Assembly: GCF_037300705.1 (NCBI RefSeq)
Contig: NZ_CP147776.1
Span: forward strand, 4,278,001-4,342,000
Reading direction: 5' to 3'
DNA: 64,000 nt
From: Massilia sp. W12
GTDB lineage: Bacteria; Pseudomonadota; Gammaproteobacteria; Burkholderiales; Burkholderiaceae_D
Positions 9,842-18,490 of this stretch are shown here, in pieces (the first letter of the stretch is position 1; every line of letters begins with the position of its first letter). The notes beneath the pieces were generated by a model. It had not been told where the DNA came from. It was given only the letters and a program-made list of their open reading frames with translations, and did no database searches. Both the position numbers and the translations under genes were made by a program.

Positions 9842-10456
9842 ATGAGTAACGAAAAAGAGGTCGATTCCGGCCGTCGCGGCCTGCTCGTCGCCACGTGCGC
9901 CGCAGGCGGCGTGGCCGGTCTGGCCACTGCAGGAGCCTTTGTAGGCACTTTTCAACCGTCAGAGCGCGCCAAAGCCGCCGGCGCTCCTGTGGAAGCCGAC
10001 ATCGGCGATCTGGCCCCCGGCCAGATGAAAATCGTCGAATGGCGCGGCAAACCGGTCTGGATTTTGCGCCGCACGCCGGAAATGATGGCCAGCCTGTCCA
10101 AAACAGACGGCGAAGTGGCCGACCCGAAGTCGGAAAAAATCTACACGCTGGAAATGCCGGAATACTGCAAAAACCAGCACCGTTCCCGCCCCGAGCATAA
10201 AGAACTCCTGGTGACTGTGGGCATTTGCTCACACCTGGGCTGTTCGCCGACTGAAAAATTCCAAACCGGCGCGCAACCCTCTTTGCCCGACAATTGGCAA
10301 GGCGGCTTCCTCTGCCCCTGCCACGGCTCGACTTTCGACCTTGCAGGCCGCGTGTACAAAAACAAGCCGGCGCCGACCAATCTCGACGTGCCGCGCCACA
10401 TGTTCCTGTCCGATACCAAGATTCTGATCGGCAAAGATGAAAAAGGTGAGGCTTAA
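9842..10456 (+). CDS. petA: Ubiquinol-cytochrome c reductase Rieske iron-sulfur subunit
   Basis: A 204-residue subunit of the cytochrome bc1 complex that takes an electron from ubiquinol and passes it to cytochrome c1. The N-terminus has twin arginines (DSGRRGLLVATCAAGGVAG), the uncleaved Tat signal-anchor usual for Rieske proteins. The [2Fe-2S] cluster ligands are in CSHLGC and CPCHGS (two Cys and two His, plus the disulfide Cys pair). It is the first gene of petABC, 2 bp before petB, and has a long leader with a promoter and hairpin. Confidence 0.97.
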   Translation: MSNEKEVDSGRRGLLVATCAAGGVAGLATAGAFVGTFQPSERAKAAGAPVEADIGDLAPGQMKIVEWRGKPVWILRRTPEMMASLSKTDGEVADPKSEKIYTLEMPEYCKNQHRSRPEHKELLVTVGICSHLGCSPTEKFQTGAQPSLPDNWQGGFLCPCHGSTFDLAGRVYKNKPAPTNLDVPRHMFLSDTKILIGKDEKGEA

Positions 10457-10458
10457 TC

Positions 10459-11862
10459 ATGGCTTTCGTTGAAAAGAAACTGCCGGCCAATGCGCCCATG
10501 AGCGAAAAAGCGCTGGCCTGGGTCGATTCCCGCTTCCCGCTGACCAAGCTGTGGAATGATCAATGGGGTAAATACTATGCCCCGAAAAACTTCAACATGT
10601 GGTACATCTTCGGCTCGCTGGCGATGCTGGTGCTGGTGCTGCAGATCGTTACCGGCATCTTCCTGACCATGCACTACAAGCCGGATGCAAATCTGGCGTT
10701 CGCCTCGGTCGAATACATCATGCGTGAAGTGCCGAATGGCTGGATTGTGCGCTACATGCACTCGACCGGCGCTTCAGCCTTCTTCATCATCGTCTATCTG
10801 CACATGCTGCGCGGCCTGCTGTACGGCTCGTATCGCAAACCGCGCGAACTCATTTGGCTGTTCGGCTTTGCGATTTTCCTGTGTCTGATGGCGGAAGCTT
10901 TCTTCGGCTACCTGCTGCCATGGGGTCAGATGTCTTACTGGGGTGCGCAGGTGATTGTGAATCTGTTCGGCGCCATCCCCTTCATCGGCCCGGATCTGTC
11001 ACTGTGGATTCGCGGCGATTATGTGGTGTCTGACGCTACGCTGAACCGCTTCTTCGCCTTCCATGTGATCGCCTTGCCGCTGGTCTTGCTGGGCCTGGTT
11101 GCGGCGCACTTGATCGCGCTGCACGAAGTCGGCTCCAACAACCCGGACGGCGTGGAAATCAAAGACAATATCGGCGCTGATGGCCACCCGGTGGATGGCA
11201 TCCCGTCCCACCCTTATTACAGCACCAAGGATATCTTTGGCGCTTGCGCTTTCCTGACGCTGTTCTCCTGGGTGGTGTTCTTCGCTCCGGAAATGGGCGG
11301 TTACTTCCTGGAATACAACAACTTCATTCCGGCTGACTCGATGAAGACCCCGCCGCATATCGCGCCGACCTGGTACTTCACCCCGTTCTACTCCGTGCTG
11401 CGCGCCACCACCGATCAATTCCTGGTGTATGTGCAGGCCGGCATCGTGGCGTATGTGCTGCTGGTGTTCCTGAAGAGCAAGCTGGCTTCGATTTTCAAAT
11501 TCCTGATTGCAGGCGCCGGTTTCGTGATGTTTGCCGGCATGTTTGTGCTGGATGCGAAATTCTGGGGCGTGGTGCTGTTCGGCGGCTCGGTGGTGATCCT
11601 GGCTTTCCTGCCATGGCTGGACAAATCGCCGGCCAAATCGATCCGCTATCGTCCGGGCTTCCACAAAACCCTGTACTGGATCTTTGGCGTGTGCTTCATC
11701 ACCCTCGGCTACCTGGGCGTGCAAGCCCCGTCCCCGATCGGTGAAAAGGTTTCGCAAGTTTGCACCGCGCTGTACTTTGCTTTCTTCCTGCTGATGCCGT
11801 GGTGGAGCCAAATGGGTGAATTCAAACCTGTTCCCAAGCGCGTCACGTTTGTAGCGCATTGA
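10459..11862 (+). CDS. petB: Ubiquinol-cytochrome c reductase cytochrome b subunit
   Basis: A 467-residue integral membrane protein with eight predicted helices, holding hemes bL and bH and the Qo/Qi quinone sites. Visible motifs are MHSTGASAFF and HMLRG (first heme-His pair), FHVIALPL and AAHLIALHEVGSNNP (second pair), and the Qo-site string TPPHIAPTWYFTPFYSVLR, with an E-to-A variant of the usual PEWY-region context. The extra C-terminal helices are typical of proteobacterial cytochrome b. It lies between petA (2 bp) and petC (31 bp). Confidence 0.97.
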   Translation: MAFVEKKLPANAPMSEKALAWVDSRFPLTKLWNDQWGKYYAPKNFNMWYIFGSLAMLVLVLQIVTGIFLTMHYKPDANLAFASVEYIMREVPNGWIVRYMHSTGASAFFIIVYLHMLRGLLYGSYRKPRELIWLFGFAIFLCLMAEAFFGYLLPWGQMSYWGAQVIVNLFGAIPFIGPDLSLWIRGDYVVSDATLNRFFAFHVIALPLVLLGLVAAHLIALHEVGSNNPDGVEIKDNIGADGHPVDGIPSHPYYSTKDIFGACAFLTLFSWVVFFAPEMGGYFLEYNNFIPADSMKTPPHIAPTWYFTPFYSVLRATTDQFLVYVQAGIVAYVLLVFLKSKLASIFKFLIAGAGFVMFAGMFVLDAKFWGVVLFGGSVVILAFLPWLDKSPAKSIRYRPGFHKTLYWIFGVCFITLGYLGVQAPSPIGEKVSQVCTALYFAFFLLMPWWSQMGEFKPVPKRVTFVAH

Positions 11863-11893
11863 TCAGCCACCACAGAGACAAGGAAGGTAACAA

Positions 11894-12673
11894 ATGAATT
11901 TTCTGAAAAAACTGTGTGCGGTCCTGGCGTTTGCGCCTGCGCTGGCAATGGCGGCAGGCAGCAATTTTCCGCTTGATACAGCGCCGGAACGGACTTCCCT
12001 GGCTTCGCTGCAAAACGGCGCCAAGCTGTTCGTCAACCACTGCCTGAATTGCCACGCAGCCAGCTCGATGCGCTACAACCGCCTCAAAGATCTGGGTTTG
12101 ACGGAAGACCAGATCAAGCTGAATCTGCTGTTCTCCGCAGAAAAAGTGGGCGAATTGATGAATATCTCGATGAGCCCGAAAGACGCAAAAACCTGGTTTG
12201 GCGGCGTACCGCCGGATCTGTCGGTGATTGCGCGCGCCAAGTCTTCCCATGCGGGCACTGGCGCCGATTATCTGTACACCTATCTGCGCACTTTCTACAA
12301 AGACGACAGCCGCCCGACCGGCTGGAACAATATGGCCTTCCCGAACATCGGCATGCCCCACGTTCTGTGGGAATTGCAGGGTGTGCAAACCGCCAAATTC
12401 GTCGAAGTGGATGATGCCCACGAAAAAGACGAGAAAACCGGCAAACCCAAGAAAGTTCACAAGTTCGAGAAGTTTGAACAAGTAACCCCGGGCAAGATGA
12501 GCAAAGCTGAATTCGATGAAGCGATGGCTGATCTGGTCGGTTACTTGAACTGGATGGCGGAACCGGCGCAAGTCAAGCGCAAGGCGATCGGCCCCTGGGT
12601 CGTGATGTTCATGTCCCTGCTGACGCTGTTTGCCTGGGCGTTGAATGCCTCGTACTGGAAAGAAGTAAAATAA
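11894..12673 (+). CDS. petC: Ubiquinol-cytochrome c reductase cytochrome c1 subunit
   Basis: A 259-residue secreted heme protein anchored by a C-terminal helix. The signal peptide (LCAVLAFAPALAMAAG) is followed by the heme c site Cys50-Leu-Asn-Cys53-His54. The distal Met probably lies in the NMAFPNIGMPHVLWE region. A charged insertion (DAHEKDEKTGKPKK) precedes the end, and MFMSLLTLFAWALNASYWKEVK anchors the protein. It passes electrons from the Rieske subunit to soluble or membrane cytochrome c. The start follows AAGGAAGG. It ends the petABC operon; sspA follows after 139 bp. Confidence 0.97.
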   Translation: MNFLKKLCAVLAFAPALAMAAGSNFPLDTAPERTSLASLQNGAKLFVNHCLNCHAASSMRYNRLKDLGLTEDQIKLNLLFSAEKVGELMNISMSPKDAKTWFGGVPPDLSVIARAKSSHAGTGADYLYTYLRTFYKDDSRPTGWNNMAFPNIGMPHVLWELQGVQTAKFVEVDDAHEKDEKTGKPKKVHKFEKFEQVTPGKMSKAEFDEAMADLVGYLNWMAEPAQVKRKAIGPWVVMFMSLLTLFAWALNASYWKEVK

Positions 12674-12680
12674 GTCCGTC

Positions 12681-12701
12681 CGGCGCCGTTTTCAGGCGCC
12701 G
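12681..12701 (+). terminator. Short hairpin after petC
   Basis: CGGCGCC (12681-12687) and GGCGCCG (12695-12701) form a 7-bp stem with loop GTTTTCA, 8 bp after petC. No T-tract follows, so it may stabilise the mRNA 3' end or cause partial termination. Confidence 0.4.
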
Positions 12702-12754
12702 CAGGGCTTGATGGCGTCGCCCTCCATCCCAAGATAGAGAGCGACGCTTAACAC

Positions 12755-12795
12755 AGGGTGGCGCCCGCCGTTGGCATTGCGCCGCCCTATTTTGT
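12755..12795 (+). terminator. Terminator-like hairpin upstream of sspA
   Basis: AGGGTGGCGC (12755-12764) pairs with GCGCCGCCCT (12779-12788) with one G-T pair, followed by ATTTTGTTT. It sits 25 bp ahead of the sspA start and could attenuate read-through from petABC. Confidence 0.5.
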
Positions 12796-12812
12796 TTGCA
12801 AGGAAAATCATC

Positions 12813-13424
12813 ATGATGGTTCTCTATTCGGGTACCACTTGCCCATTCTCCCAACGCTGCCGCTTGGTGCTGTTTGAAAAAGGCATGGATTTTGAAGTAC
12901 GCGATGTTGATCTGTTCAACAAACCGGAAGACATCTCAACCATGAATCCCTACGGCCAGGTGCCGATTCTGGTTGAGCGCGATCTGATCCTGTACGAATC
13001 CAACATCATCAATGAATACATTGATGAGCGCTTCCCGCATCCGCAATTGATGCCGGCGGATCCTTTGATGCGTTCGCGCGCGCGCCTGATGCTGTTCAAT
13101 TTCGAAAAGGAATTGTTCACCCATGTGCACTTGCTGGAAAATGAAAAGACCAAGGCGAATGACAAGAGTCATGAGCGGGCGCGCAATGAAATCCGCGACC
13201 GCCTGACCACGCTGGCGCCTTTATTCCAGAAGAACAAATACATGCTGGGTGAAGAATTCTCGATGCTGGACGTGGCGGTGGCCCCGCTGCTGTGGCGTCT
13301 GGATCACTATGGCATTGAACTGTCCAAAACCGCCGCCCCGCTGATGAAGTATGCCGAACGCATTTTCTCCCGTCCGGCGTATATCGAAGCATTGACGCCG
13401 TCTGAAAAGGTGATGCGCCGCTGA
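12813..13424 (+). CDS. sspA: Stringent starvation protein A (SspA)
   Basis: A 203-residue GST-fold protein that binds RNA polymerase and helps gene expression in stationary phase and acid stress. It begins MMVLYSGTTCPFSQRCRLVLFEKGMDFE, the SspA-type thioredoxin-like start, and has NPYGQVPILVERDLILYESNIINEYIDERFPHP, the surface that contacts RNA polymerase in E. coli SspA. The ATG at 12813 has AAGGA 8 nt upstream; the next codon is also ATG. sspB follows after 43 bp, the conserved sspAB pair. Confidence 0.95.
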   Translation: MMVLYSGTTCPFSQRCRLVLFEKGMDFEVRDVDLFNKPEDISTMNPYGQVPILVERDLILYESNIINEYIDERFPHPQLMPADPLMRSRARLMLFNFEKELFTHVHLLENEKTKANDKSHERARNEIRDRLTTLAPLFQKNKYMLGEEFSMLDVAVAPLLWRLDHYGIELSKTAAPLMKYAERIFSRPAYIEALTPSEKVMRR

Positions 13425-13467
13425 TGACAGGGCCGGCTTGTCCGGCCCGCTGTCCAAGGGAAGATTT

Positions 13468-13965
13468 ATGGCAGAAATTTCAACCAAACCCTATCTGCTG
13501 CGCGCGATCTACGAATGGTGCACTGATTCCGGTTTCACCCCGCATATCGCGGTCAAAGTGGATGCCGGCACCCGTGTGCCGATGGCGTATGTGCGCAATG
13601 GCGAGATCGTGCTGAACATCAGCTACGGCGCCACACATGGCTTATCGATCGACAACGATGCGATCAGCTTTGCCGCACGCTTTTCCGGCGTCTCGCGCGA
13701 CATCTATATTCCAGTCGAATGTGTGGTGGCGATTTACGCCAATGAAACCGGGCAAGGCATGGCGTTTGAAGCCACCCCGTCGCAGCACAGCGAACCGGCG
13801 GCGGATGCGGATGTCAGCTCTGACAAAGCACAGGATGAGGAAAATCCGCCCCAAACCCTGGCCAGCGTCAGCGCGATTCAAAGCGATGTTAAAGCACGGG
13901 AAGATGACGATACGCCGCCCCCGCCGAAAAAAGGCGGGCGTCCGACATTGACGCGCATCAAATAA
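13468..13965 (+). CDS. sspB: ClpXP adaptor SspB
   Basis: A 165-residue adaptor that brings ssrA-tagged proteins to ClpXP. The N-terminal folded domain has the family strings KPYLLRAIYEWCTDSGFTPH, GEIVLNISYGATHGLSIDND and SFAARFSGVSRDIYIPVECV. An acidic, flexible linker follows (about residues 110-150) and the chain ends GGRPTLTRIK, the ClpX-binding (XB) motif. The start at 13468 follows AAGGGAAG. It is co-transcribed with sspA. Confidence 0.95.
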   Translation: MAEISTKPYLLRAIYEWCTDSGFTPHIAVKVDAGTRVPMAYVRNGEIVLNISYGATHGLSIDNDAISFAARFSGVSRDIYIPVECVVAIYANETGQGMAFEATPSQHSEPAADADVSSDKAQDEENPPQTLASVSAIQSDVKAREDDDTPPPPKKGGRPTLTRIK

Positions 13966-13978
13966 AGCAAAAATTATT

Positions 13979-14012
13979 CCGGGATTTGCCAGCGTGAATC
14001 AGAAAATCCCGG
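13979..14012 (+). terminator. Inverted repeat after sspB
   Basis: CCGGGATTT (13979-13987) and AAATCCCGG (14004-14012) form a perfect 9-bp stem around a 16-nt loop. It directly abuts a TATAAT at 14013-14018 that probably drives the tRNA gene, so it may end sspAB transcription or mark a regulatory site. Confidence 0.5.
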
Positions 14013-14018
14013 TATAAT
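14013..14018 (+). promoter_or_regulatory. TATAAT -10 element of tRNA-Thr
   Basis: A perfect -10 hexamer 18 bp before the 5' end of the tRNA, a spacing that would start transcription a few bases before the mature end. A TTGCCA at 13985-13990 is spaced 22 bp away, too far for an ideal -35. Confidence 0.5.
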
Positions 14019-14035
14019 TTCAGCTTCAGTTATTT

Positions 14036-14111
14036 GCCGGCTTAGCTCATCAGGTAGAGCAGTTGATTTGTAATCATCAGGTGGCGGGTTCGAGTCCTGC
14101 AGCCGGCACCA
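14036..14111 (+). tRNA. tRNA-Thr (anticodon UGU)
   Basis: A 76-nt cloverleaf with CCA encoded. The acceptor stem is GCCGGCT (14036-14042) with AGCCGGC (14101-14107), then A and CCA. The 7-nt anticodon loop TTTGTAA (14067-14073) gives anticodon TGT, reading ACA and other Thr codons. The anticodon stem GTTGA/TCATC has one T-T mismatch. The T arm is GCGGG TTCGAGT CCTGC. Confidence 0.96.
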
Positions 14112-14116
14112 AATTC

Positions 14117-14150
14117 AAAAGGCCTGTATGCGATGCATACAGGCCTTTTT
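14117..14150 (+). terminator. Strong intrinsic terminator after tRNA-Thr
   Basis: AAAAGGCCTGTATGC (14117-14131) and GCATACAGGCCTTTT (14135-14149) form a perfect 15-bp stem with a 3-nt loop and a T-tract. It lies between the tRNA and the convergent fmt gene and can serve both. Confidence 0.92.
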
Positions 14151-14182
14151 CATTGGCTCAGCCCGCAGGCTGAACACAATCT

Positions 14183-15145
14183 TCACACAAAGCGCCCACC
14201 CTCCAGCGGAAACGCCTTGATGAATTCCGTCGCAGGCAGGCGCTTGCCGCCGGGACGCTGCAATTCCAGCAGACGCAATACGCCGCGCCCGCAAGCCACC
14301 AGCACGCCATCATGCGCATTCGCGACAATCACTTCGCCGGCAGCAAAACTGCTGGCTTGATCCAGCCATTCAGCGCGCCAGATTTTGACTTGGGTGTCTT
14401 TAAAGCCGGCATGCGCGCCAGGGAAGGGATTGAAGGCGCGGATGCGATGCCACAATAGCAAGGCATCCTGGCCGAAATCAAGTTGCGCCTCTTCCTTGCT
14501 GATCTTGGCAGCGTAGCTCACGCCCTCCGCCGGCTGTGGTTGCGCAGGCAGGGCGCCATGCGCCAGCTTGAACATGGTTTGCACAATCATTTCGCCGCCC
14601 AGCGCGGCCAATTTATCATGCAGGGAGCCGGTGCAATCGTCCGCCGCTATCGGCAATTTTTCCATCGCCAGCATGGCCCCGGTGTCCAGCCCCTCATCCA
14701 TCTGCATAATGGTGATGCCGGTTTCCGCATCGCCGGCTTCAATCGCCCGGTGAATCGGGGCCGCTCCGCGCCAGCGCGGCAGCAGGGAAGCATGAATATT
14801 CACGCAACCCTGGGGCGGAATATCGAGCACAGAGCGCGGCAAAATCAAACCATATGCCGCCACCACCATCACATGATGCTCGGTGGCGCGCAGGATTTCA
14901 TGCGCCTCCTCAGCCTGCCGCACTTTTTCCGGAAATTTGCCATCCAGGCGCAAGGAGACCGGTTGAATCACACGCATGCCATGTTCCAGCGCATATTGTT
15001 TGACCGGAGAGGCGTGCAACTGCATGCCGCGCCCGGCCGGGCGGTCGGGCTGGGTTAAAACCAGCGGTATTTCAAAGCCGGCCTGATGCAAAGCTTGCAA
15101 AGCGGTGGCGGCGAATTCCGGCGTTCCGGCGAAAACGATTTTCAT
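14183..15145 (-). CDS. fmt: Methionyl-tRNA formyltransferase
   Basis: A 320-residue enzyme that formylates initiator Met-tRNA using 10-formyl-tetrahydrofolate. It starts [19 protein letters not shown] and has the active-site strings [20 protein letters not shown] (catalytic Asn and His) and [18 protein letters not shown] (catalytic Asp). The C-terminal tRNA-binding domain ends [18 protein letters not shown]. The gene lies 110 bp downstream of def on the same strand, so formylation and deformylation genes form one unit. Confidence 0.97.
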   Translation of the reverse strand: MKIVFAGTPEFAATALQALHQAGFEIPLVLTQPDRPAGRGMQLHASPVKQYALEHGMRVIQPVSLRLDGKFPEKVRQAEEAHEILRATEHHVMVVAAYGLILPRSVLDIPPQGCVNIHASLLPRWRGAAPIHRAIEAGDAETGITIMQMDEGLDTGAMLAMEKLPIAADDCTGSLHDKLAALGGEMIVQTMFKLAHGALPAQPQPAEGVSYAAKISKEEAQLDFGQDALLLWHRIRAFNPFPGAHAGFKDTQVKIWRAEWLDQASSFAAGEVIVANAHDGVLVACGRGVLRLLELQRPGGKRLPATEFIKAFPLEGGRFV

Positions 15146-15255
15146 GATGATCCCTGGCAGCGGCGGTTATCAAGCGCGCGCAAATTCGCGCGCGCACGGG
15201 CAAACACAGGCATATCCAATGCTAGGACAAAAACCTGTGCGGCGCAAACCGGGTA

Positions 15256-15792
15256 TTAACGGCGACGCTTATCCGGGCCGCCTGGCCGCGCTTGCGCTTT
15301 TTCCTCTTTCAGCAATTTGGTCTTGATGCGATTGCGCTTCAAGGGGGAGAGGTATTCGACAAACACCTTGCCCATCAAGTGATCCATTTCATGCTGAATG
15401 CAGACCGCCAGCAAGCCGTCGGCATCGCGCTCAAAGAATTCGCCATTCACATCCTGCGCGCGCACCCGCACCCGCTCATGGCGTTCCACGCCGTCATAAA
15501 TTCCGGGGACGGACAAACAACCCTCTTCCCAGATGATTTTTTCCTCACTTGCCCAGACCAATTCAGGATTGGCCAGCACCAGCAAATCAGAGCGATCCTC
15601 AGAAACGTCGATCACGATGAAGCGTTCATGTACGTCAATCTGGGTTGCCGCCAGACCAACACCGGGGGCGTCATACATGGTCTCAGCCATGTCCTGCGCC
15701 AATTGTTTCAAACGCGCATCAAATTGCGTCACTGGCTTGGCCAGTTTGTGCAAGCGCGGATCAGGATATCGAAGAATAGTTAGTAGAGCCAT
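15256..15792 (-). CDS. def: Peptide deformylase
   Basis: A 178-residue metalloenzyme that removes the N-formyl group from new proteins. All three motifs are present: [13 protein letters not shown] (metal-binding Cys) and QHEMDH (two metal His and catalytic Glu). The C-terminus is long and basic ([15 protein letters not shown], then KRRR). It starts with ATG at 15792, divergent from the LysM gene with 177 bp between them, and fmt follows downstream. Confidence 0.97.
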   Translation of the reverse strand: MALLTILRYPDPRLHKLAKPVTQFDARLKQLAQDMAETMYDAPGVGLAATQIDVHERFIVIDVSEDRSDLLVLANPELVWASEEKIIWEEGCLSVPGIYDGVERHERVRVRAQDVNGEFFERDADGLLAVCIQHEMDHLMGKVFVEYLSPLKRNRIKTKLLKEEKAQARPGGPDKRRR

Positions 15793-15808
15793 ACGTCATT
15801 TTGCAACA

Positions 15809-15829
15809 CACGTTCCGTAACAGAACGTG
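15809..15829. promoter_or_regulatory. Inverted repeat in the def / lysM-dprA divergent region
   Basis: CACGTTC (15809-15815) and GAACGTG (15823-15829) are perfect 7-bp arms around a 7-nt spacer, 17 bp before the def start. The size suits a dimeric regulator site; no regulator can be named. Confidence 0.35.
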
Positions 15830-15969
15830 GATTTGCTTGCCAGTTCAAGGTTTTATCGGCAGAATCTGAGCAACTTGGCAAGCATTTCGAGGGCTTCCCC
15901 GCACAGCAGTGCCTGCAGTTACAACATGTGGCTGTCAGACCCGAGATGCCACATTCATCGGAAACCACA

Positions 15970-17070
15970 ATGAAAAATTTTAACATAGTCGGCTTGGTTC
16001 TTGCCGTTGCCGGCGCCATCAGCACATTTTCCCCGGCCCAAGCCGCCGATCCGCGTTGCCAATTCAAAGCTGAAGCTCCCGACCAACACACTGTCGTGCG
16101 TGGCGACACCCTGTGGGGCATTTCCGGCAAATTCCTGCAACACCCCTGGTGCTGGCCCGAAGTATGGGGCATGAACCGCGAAGAAATCCGTAATCCGCAT
16201 TGGATTTATCCCGGCCAGATCGTTTATCTGGATCGCGCCGCAGGCCGCTTGCGCCTCGGCAAAACCGGCCTGGCCACCGATCAAGGCGCCGGCTCCGGCA
16301 TGCACCTGTCCCCGCAGGTGCGCATGGAAGGCTTGGGCAAAGACGCCATCCGCTCGATCCCGACGCAGGATATTGAGCCTTTCCTGAGCCACCCGCTGGT
16401 GGTGGATGAAACAGAACTCGCCAGCGCACCGCGCATTATCGCCGCCGACGAAGGCCGCGTGATCATGGGCAAAGATGACCGCACCTATGTGCGCGGCAAT
16501 TTGCAAAACGGCACCAGCTTCCAGATTTTCCGCCCCGGTCAGCCGCTGCGCGACCCGGAAACCAAAGCAGTGATCGCCTATGAAGCCTACTATCTCGGCA
16601 CCACCAAACTGACGCGCGAAGCAAGCGGCAACAGCGATGTGCACACCTTTAAAATCGCCAGCGCGAAAGAGGAAATCAGCGTAGGCGACCGCCTCAAGCC
16701 GGCCCCGCCCACTCCGCTGATCAACTATGTCCCGCATCAAGCCGAAACCCCGGTCAAAGCGCGCATCGTCTCGGTCTATGGCGGTGTGTCATATGCCGGG
16801 CAAAATCAGGTGGTCTCGATCAATCGCGGCAGTGCGCACGGGATTGACCTGGGCACGGTGCTGGATCTGTACCGCCACGGCCAAACGATTACCGATCGCA
16901 CGGAAAAGAAAGGCATGCTGGGGTTTGGCGGCGGAACCCAGGTCAAGCTGCCGGATGAGCAATACGGCACGCTGTTCATTTTCCGCGTGTTTAAAAATAT
17001 TTCCTATGGCTTGGTGATGCAAGTGACAGACACTGTGCGTGTCGGCGACGTCGCCAAATCTTCGGATTAA
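15970..17070 (+). CDS. Secreted LysM-domain peptidoglycan-binding protein
   Basis: A 366-residue exported protein. The signal peptide (VGLVLAVAGAISTFSPAQAAD) is followed by a LysM domain at about residues 40-88 (HTVVRGDTLWGISGKFL ... HWIYPGQIVYL), which binds glycan strands. The remaining 270 residues are strand-rich, with repeats of the type GRVIMGKDDRTYVRG and VSINRGSAHGIDLGTVLDLYR, resembling cell-wall-associated SH3-like modules. The start follows the export signal; an upstream in-frame codon would place 14 extra residues before it. dprA starts 3 bp after the stop, a pairing common in Burkholderiales. Confidence 0.88.
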   Translation: MKNFNIVGLVLAVAGAISTFSPAQAADPRCQFKAEAPDQHTVVRGDTLWGISGKFLQHPWCWPEVWGMNREEIRNPHWIYPGQIVYLDRAAGRLRLGKTGLATDQGAGSGMHLSPQVRMEGLGKDAIRSIPTQDIEPFLSHPLVVDETELASAPRIIAADEGRVIMGKDDRTYVRGNLQNGTSFQIFRPGQPLRDPETKAVIAYEAYYLGTTKLTREASGNSDVHTFKIASAKEEISVGDRLKPAPPTPLINYVPHQAETPVKARIVSVYGGVSYAGQNQVVSINRGSAHGIDLGTVLDLYRHGQTITDRTEKKGMLGFGGGTQVKLPDEQYGTLFIFRVFKNISYGLVMQVTDTVRVGDVAKSSD

Positions 17071-17073
17071 GGC

Positions 17074-18177
17074 ATGGACGGCTTAAGCCCGGATGAACTG
17101 CACGACTGGCTGCGGCTGGAGCAAACCCCGGGCGTAGGCCGCGAAACGGCGCGCAAACTGCTGGCGGCCTGCGGGCTGCCGGCAAATATTTTCGCCTCTT
17201 CCCGCGCGCAGCTGGCGCGCATCGTACCTGAGAAAATCGCCAGCGCACTGCTGGCCCCGCCGTCAGATGCGACCCTGGTCTTGCTTGAGCGCACCGCACA
17301 ATGGCTGGAACACAGCCATAATCAATTACTGACATTGGCCGATCCGCGCTATCCGCGCGCCCTGCTCGATATCCCCGATCCCCCTTTGCTTTTGTATGCG
17401 CGTGGCCGGCTTGAGCTGCTGGAGCAGCAAGGCATCGCGATTGTCGGCAGCCGCAACGCCAGCACGCAAGGCATGCTGGATGCAGAACGCTTTGCCGAAA
17501 GTCTGAGTCAGGCCGGGCTGTGCGTGGTGTCAGGTCTGGCCGGCGGGATCGACACGGCGGCGCATCGCGGCGGCTTGCGCGGCCCCGGCAGCTCGGTGGC
17601 GGTGGTCGGCACCGGCCTGGATATTGTGTACCCGGCCAAAAACCATGCGCTGGCGCAGCAGTTGGCGCAAGAAGGCTGCCTGTTGTCAGAATATGCGCTG
17701 GGAACGCCGGCGATCACGCACAATTTTCCGCGCCGCAACCGCATCATTTCCGGTCTTTCGCGCGGGGTGCTGGTGATTGAAGCCGCCTTGCAATCCGGCT
17801 CCCTGATCACGGCGCGCAGCGCTGCTGAACAGGGGCGCGAAGTATTCGCCCTGCCCGGCTCCATCCATGCGCCGCTGGCCAAAGGCTGTCACCAGCTGAT
17901 CAAGCAAGGCGCGAAACTGGTGGAAAGCGCGCAAGACGTGTTGGAAGAACTGCGCTTTACCGGCATCAGCCGCAAAGCCCCGCAACATCATGCGGCGGCG
18001 CCGGAACAGGAAGATGCGTTGTTGCACAATCTTGGCCATAGCCCGGTTTCACTCGACGAATTGAGCGAGCGCAGCAAACTGGCCGCAGACGAACTGGCCG
18101 AGCAATTATTGGCCCTCGAACTCGACGGTAAAGTCGAACGCTTATTGGACGGGCGCTATCAGCGCCTGCAGGCATGA
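17074..18177 (+). CDS. dprA: DNA-processing protein DprA
   Basis: A 367-residue protein that binds incoming single-stranded DNA and loads RecA in natural transformation. An N-terminal helical region (DELHDWLRLEQTPGVGRETARKLL) precedes the Rossmann-like core with GIAIVGSRNAS, VSGLAGGIDTAAHRG, VAVVGTGLDIVYP, SEYALGTPAITHNFPRRNRI and PGSIHAPLAKGCHQLI. A C-terminal winged-helix domain (SPVSLDELSERSKLAADELAEQLLALE) ends the chain. It lies 3 bp after the LysM gene. The smg (DUF494) gene that I expect after dprA in many Burkholderiales is not here. Confidence 0.96.
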   Translation: MDGLSPDELHDWLRLEQTPGVGRETARKLLAACGLPANIFASSRAQLARIVPEKIASALLAPPSDATLVLLERTAQWLEHSHNQLLTLADPRYPRALLDIPDPPLLLYARGRLELLEQQGIAIVGSRNASTQGMLDAERFAESLSQAGLCVVSGLAGGIDTAAHRGGLRGPGSSVAVVGTGLDIVYPAKNHALAQQLAQEGCLLSEYALGTPAITHNFPRRNRIISGLSRGVLVIEAALQSGSLITARSAAEQGREVFALPGSIHAPLAKGCHQLIKQGAKLVESAQDVLEELRFTGISRKAPQHHAAAPEQEDALLHNLGHSPVSLDELSERSKLAADELAEQLLALELDGKVERLLDGRYQRLQA

Positions 18178-18490
18178 GGCGGCAAAGCCGGATTGTTGCA
18201 TCGTCACAACGGGCGCATACTCATCTGCCCCTGGCAGCAAAACACGCCGCCAAATCCGCGCAACTTGCAGATTTCCCCGCATGCCGCTTATCATTGCCCG
18301 CTCTTTTTAAACAAGTTGCGCAACCTCAACTTGAGAACAATCCCGCCCCATCTCTTGCAAGCCTGGCCGATTGCACCTATATATATGCAGGCGCACAGCC
18401 CACAGCATGGGCGGCGGGGTTTCGAGAGGCCTTTAACAAACTGCTGTACTATTCTGGCGTTGCCAGACGAACATTAGCCGGGAAACAAAT
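18178..18490. other. 313-bp gene-free region between dprA and topB
   Basis: No convincing coding frame is seen; one open frame spans it but lacks domain-like composition and a ribosome site. A -10-like TACTAT occurs at 18447-18452, followed at once by the small hairpin TCTGGC-GTT-GCCAGA (18453-18467). This is the place where smg would sit in related genomes. Confidence 0.5.

Noticed and set aside
10999-11859. 286-residue open frame on the minus strand inside petB
   Set aside because: Antisense of the cytochrome b gene, with no start signal and shadow-type composition.
14036-14150. tRNA gene used as an integration site
   Set aside because: No integrase, no repeated 3' tRNA end and no foreign-looking DNA follow; a normal terminator and fmt come next.
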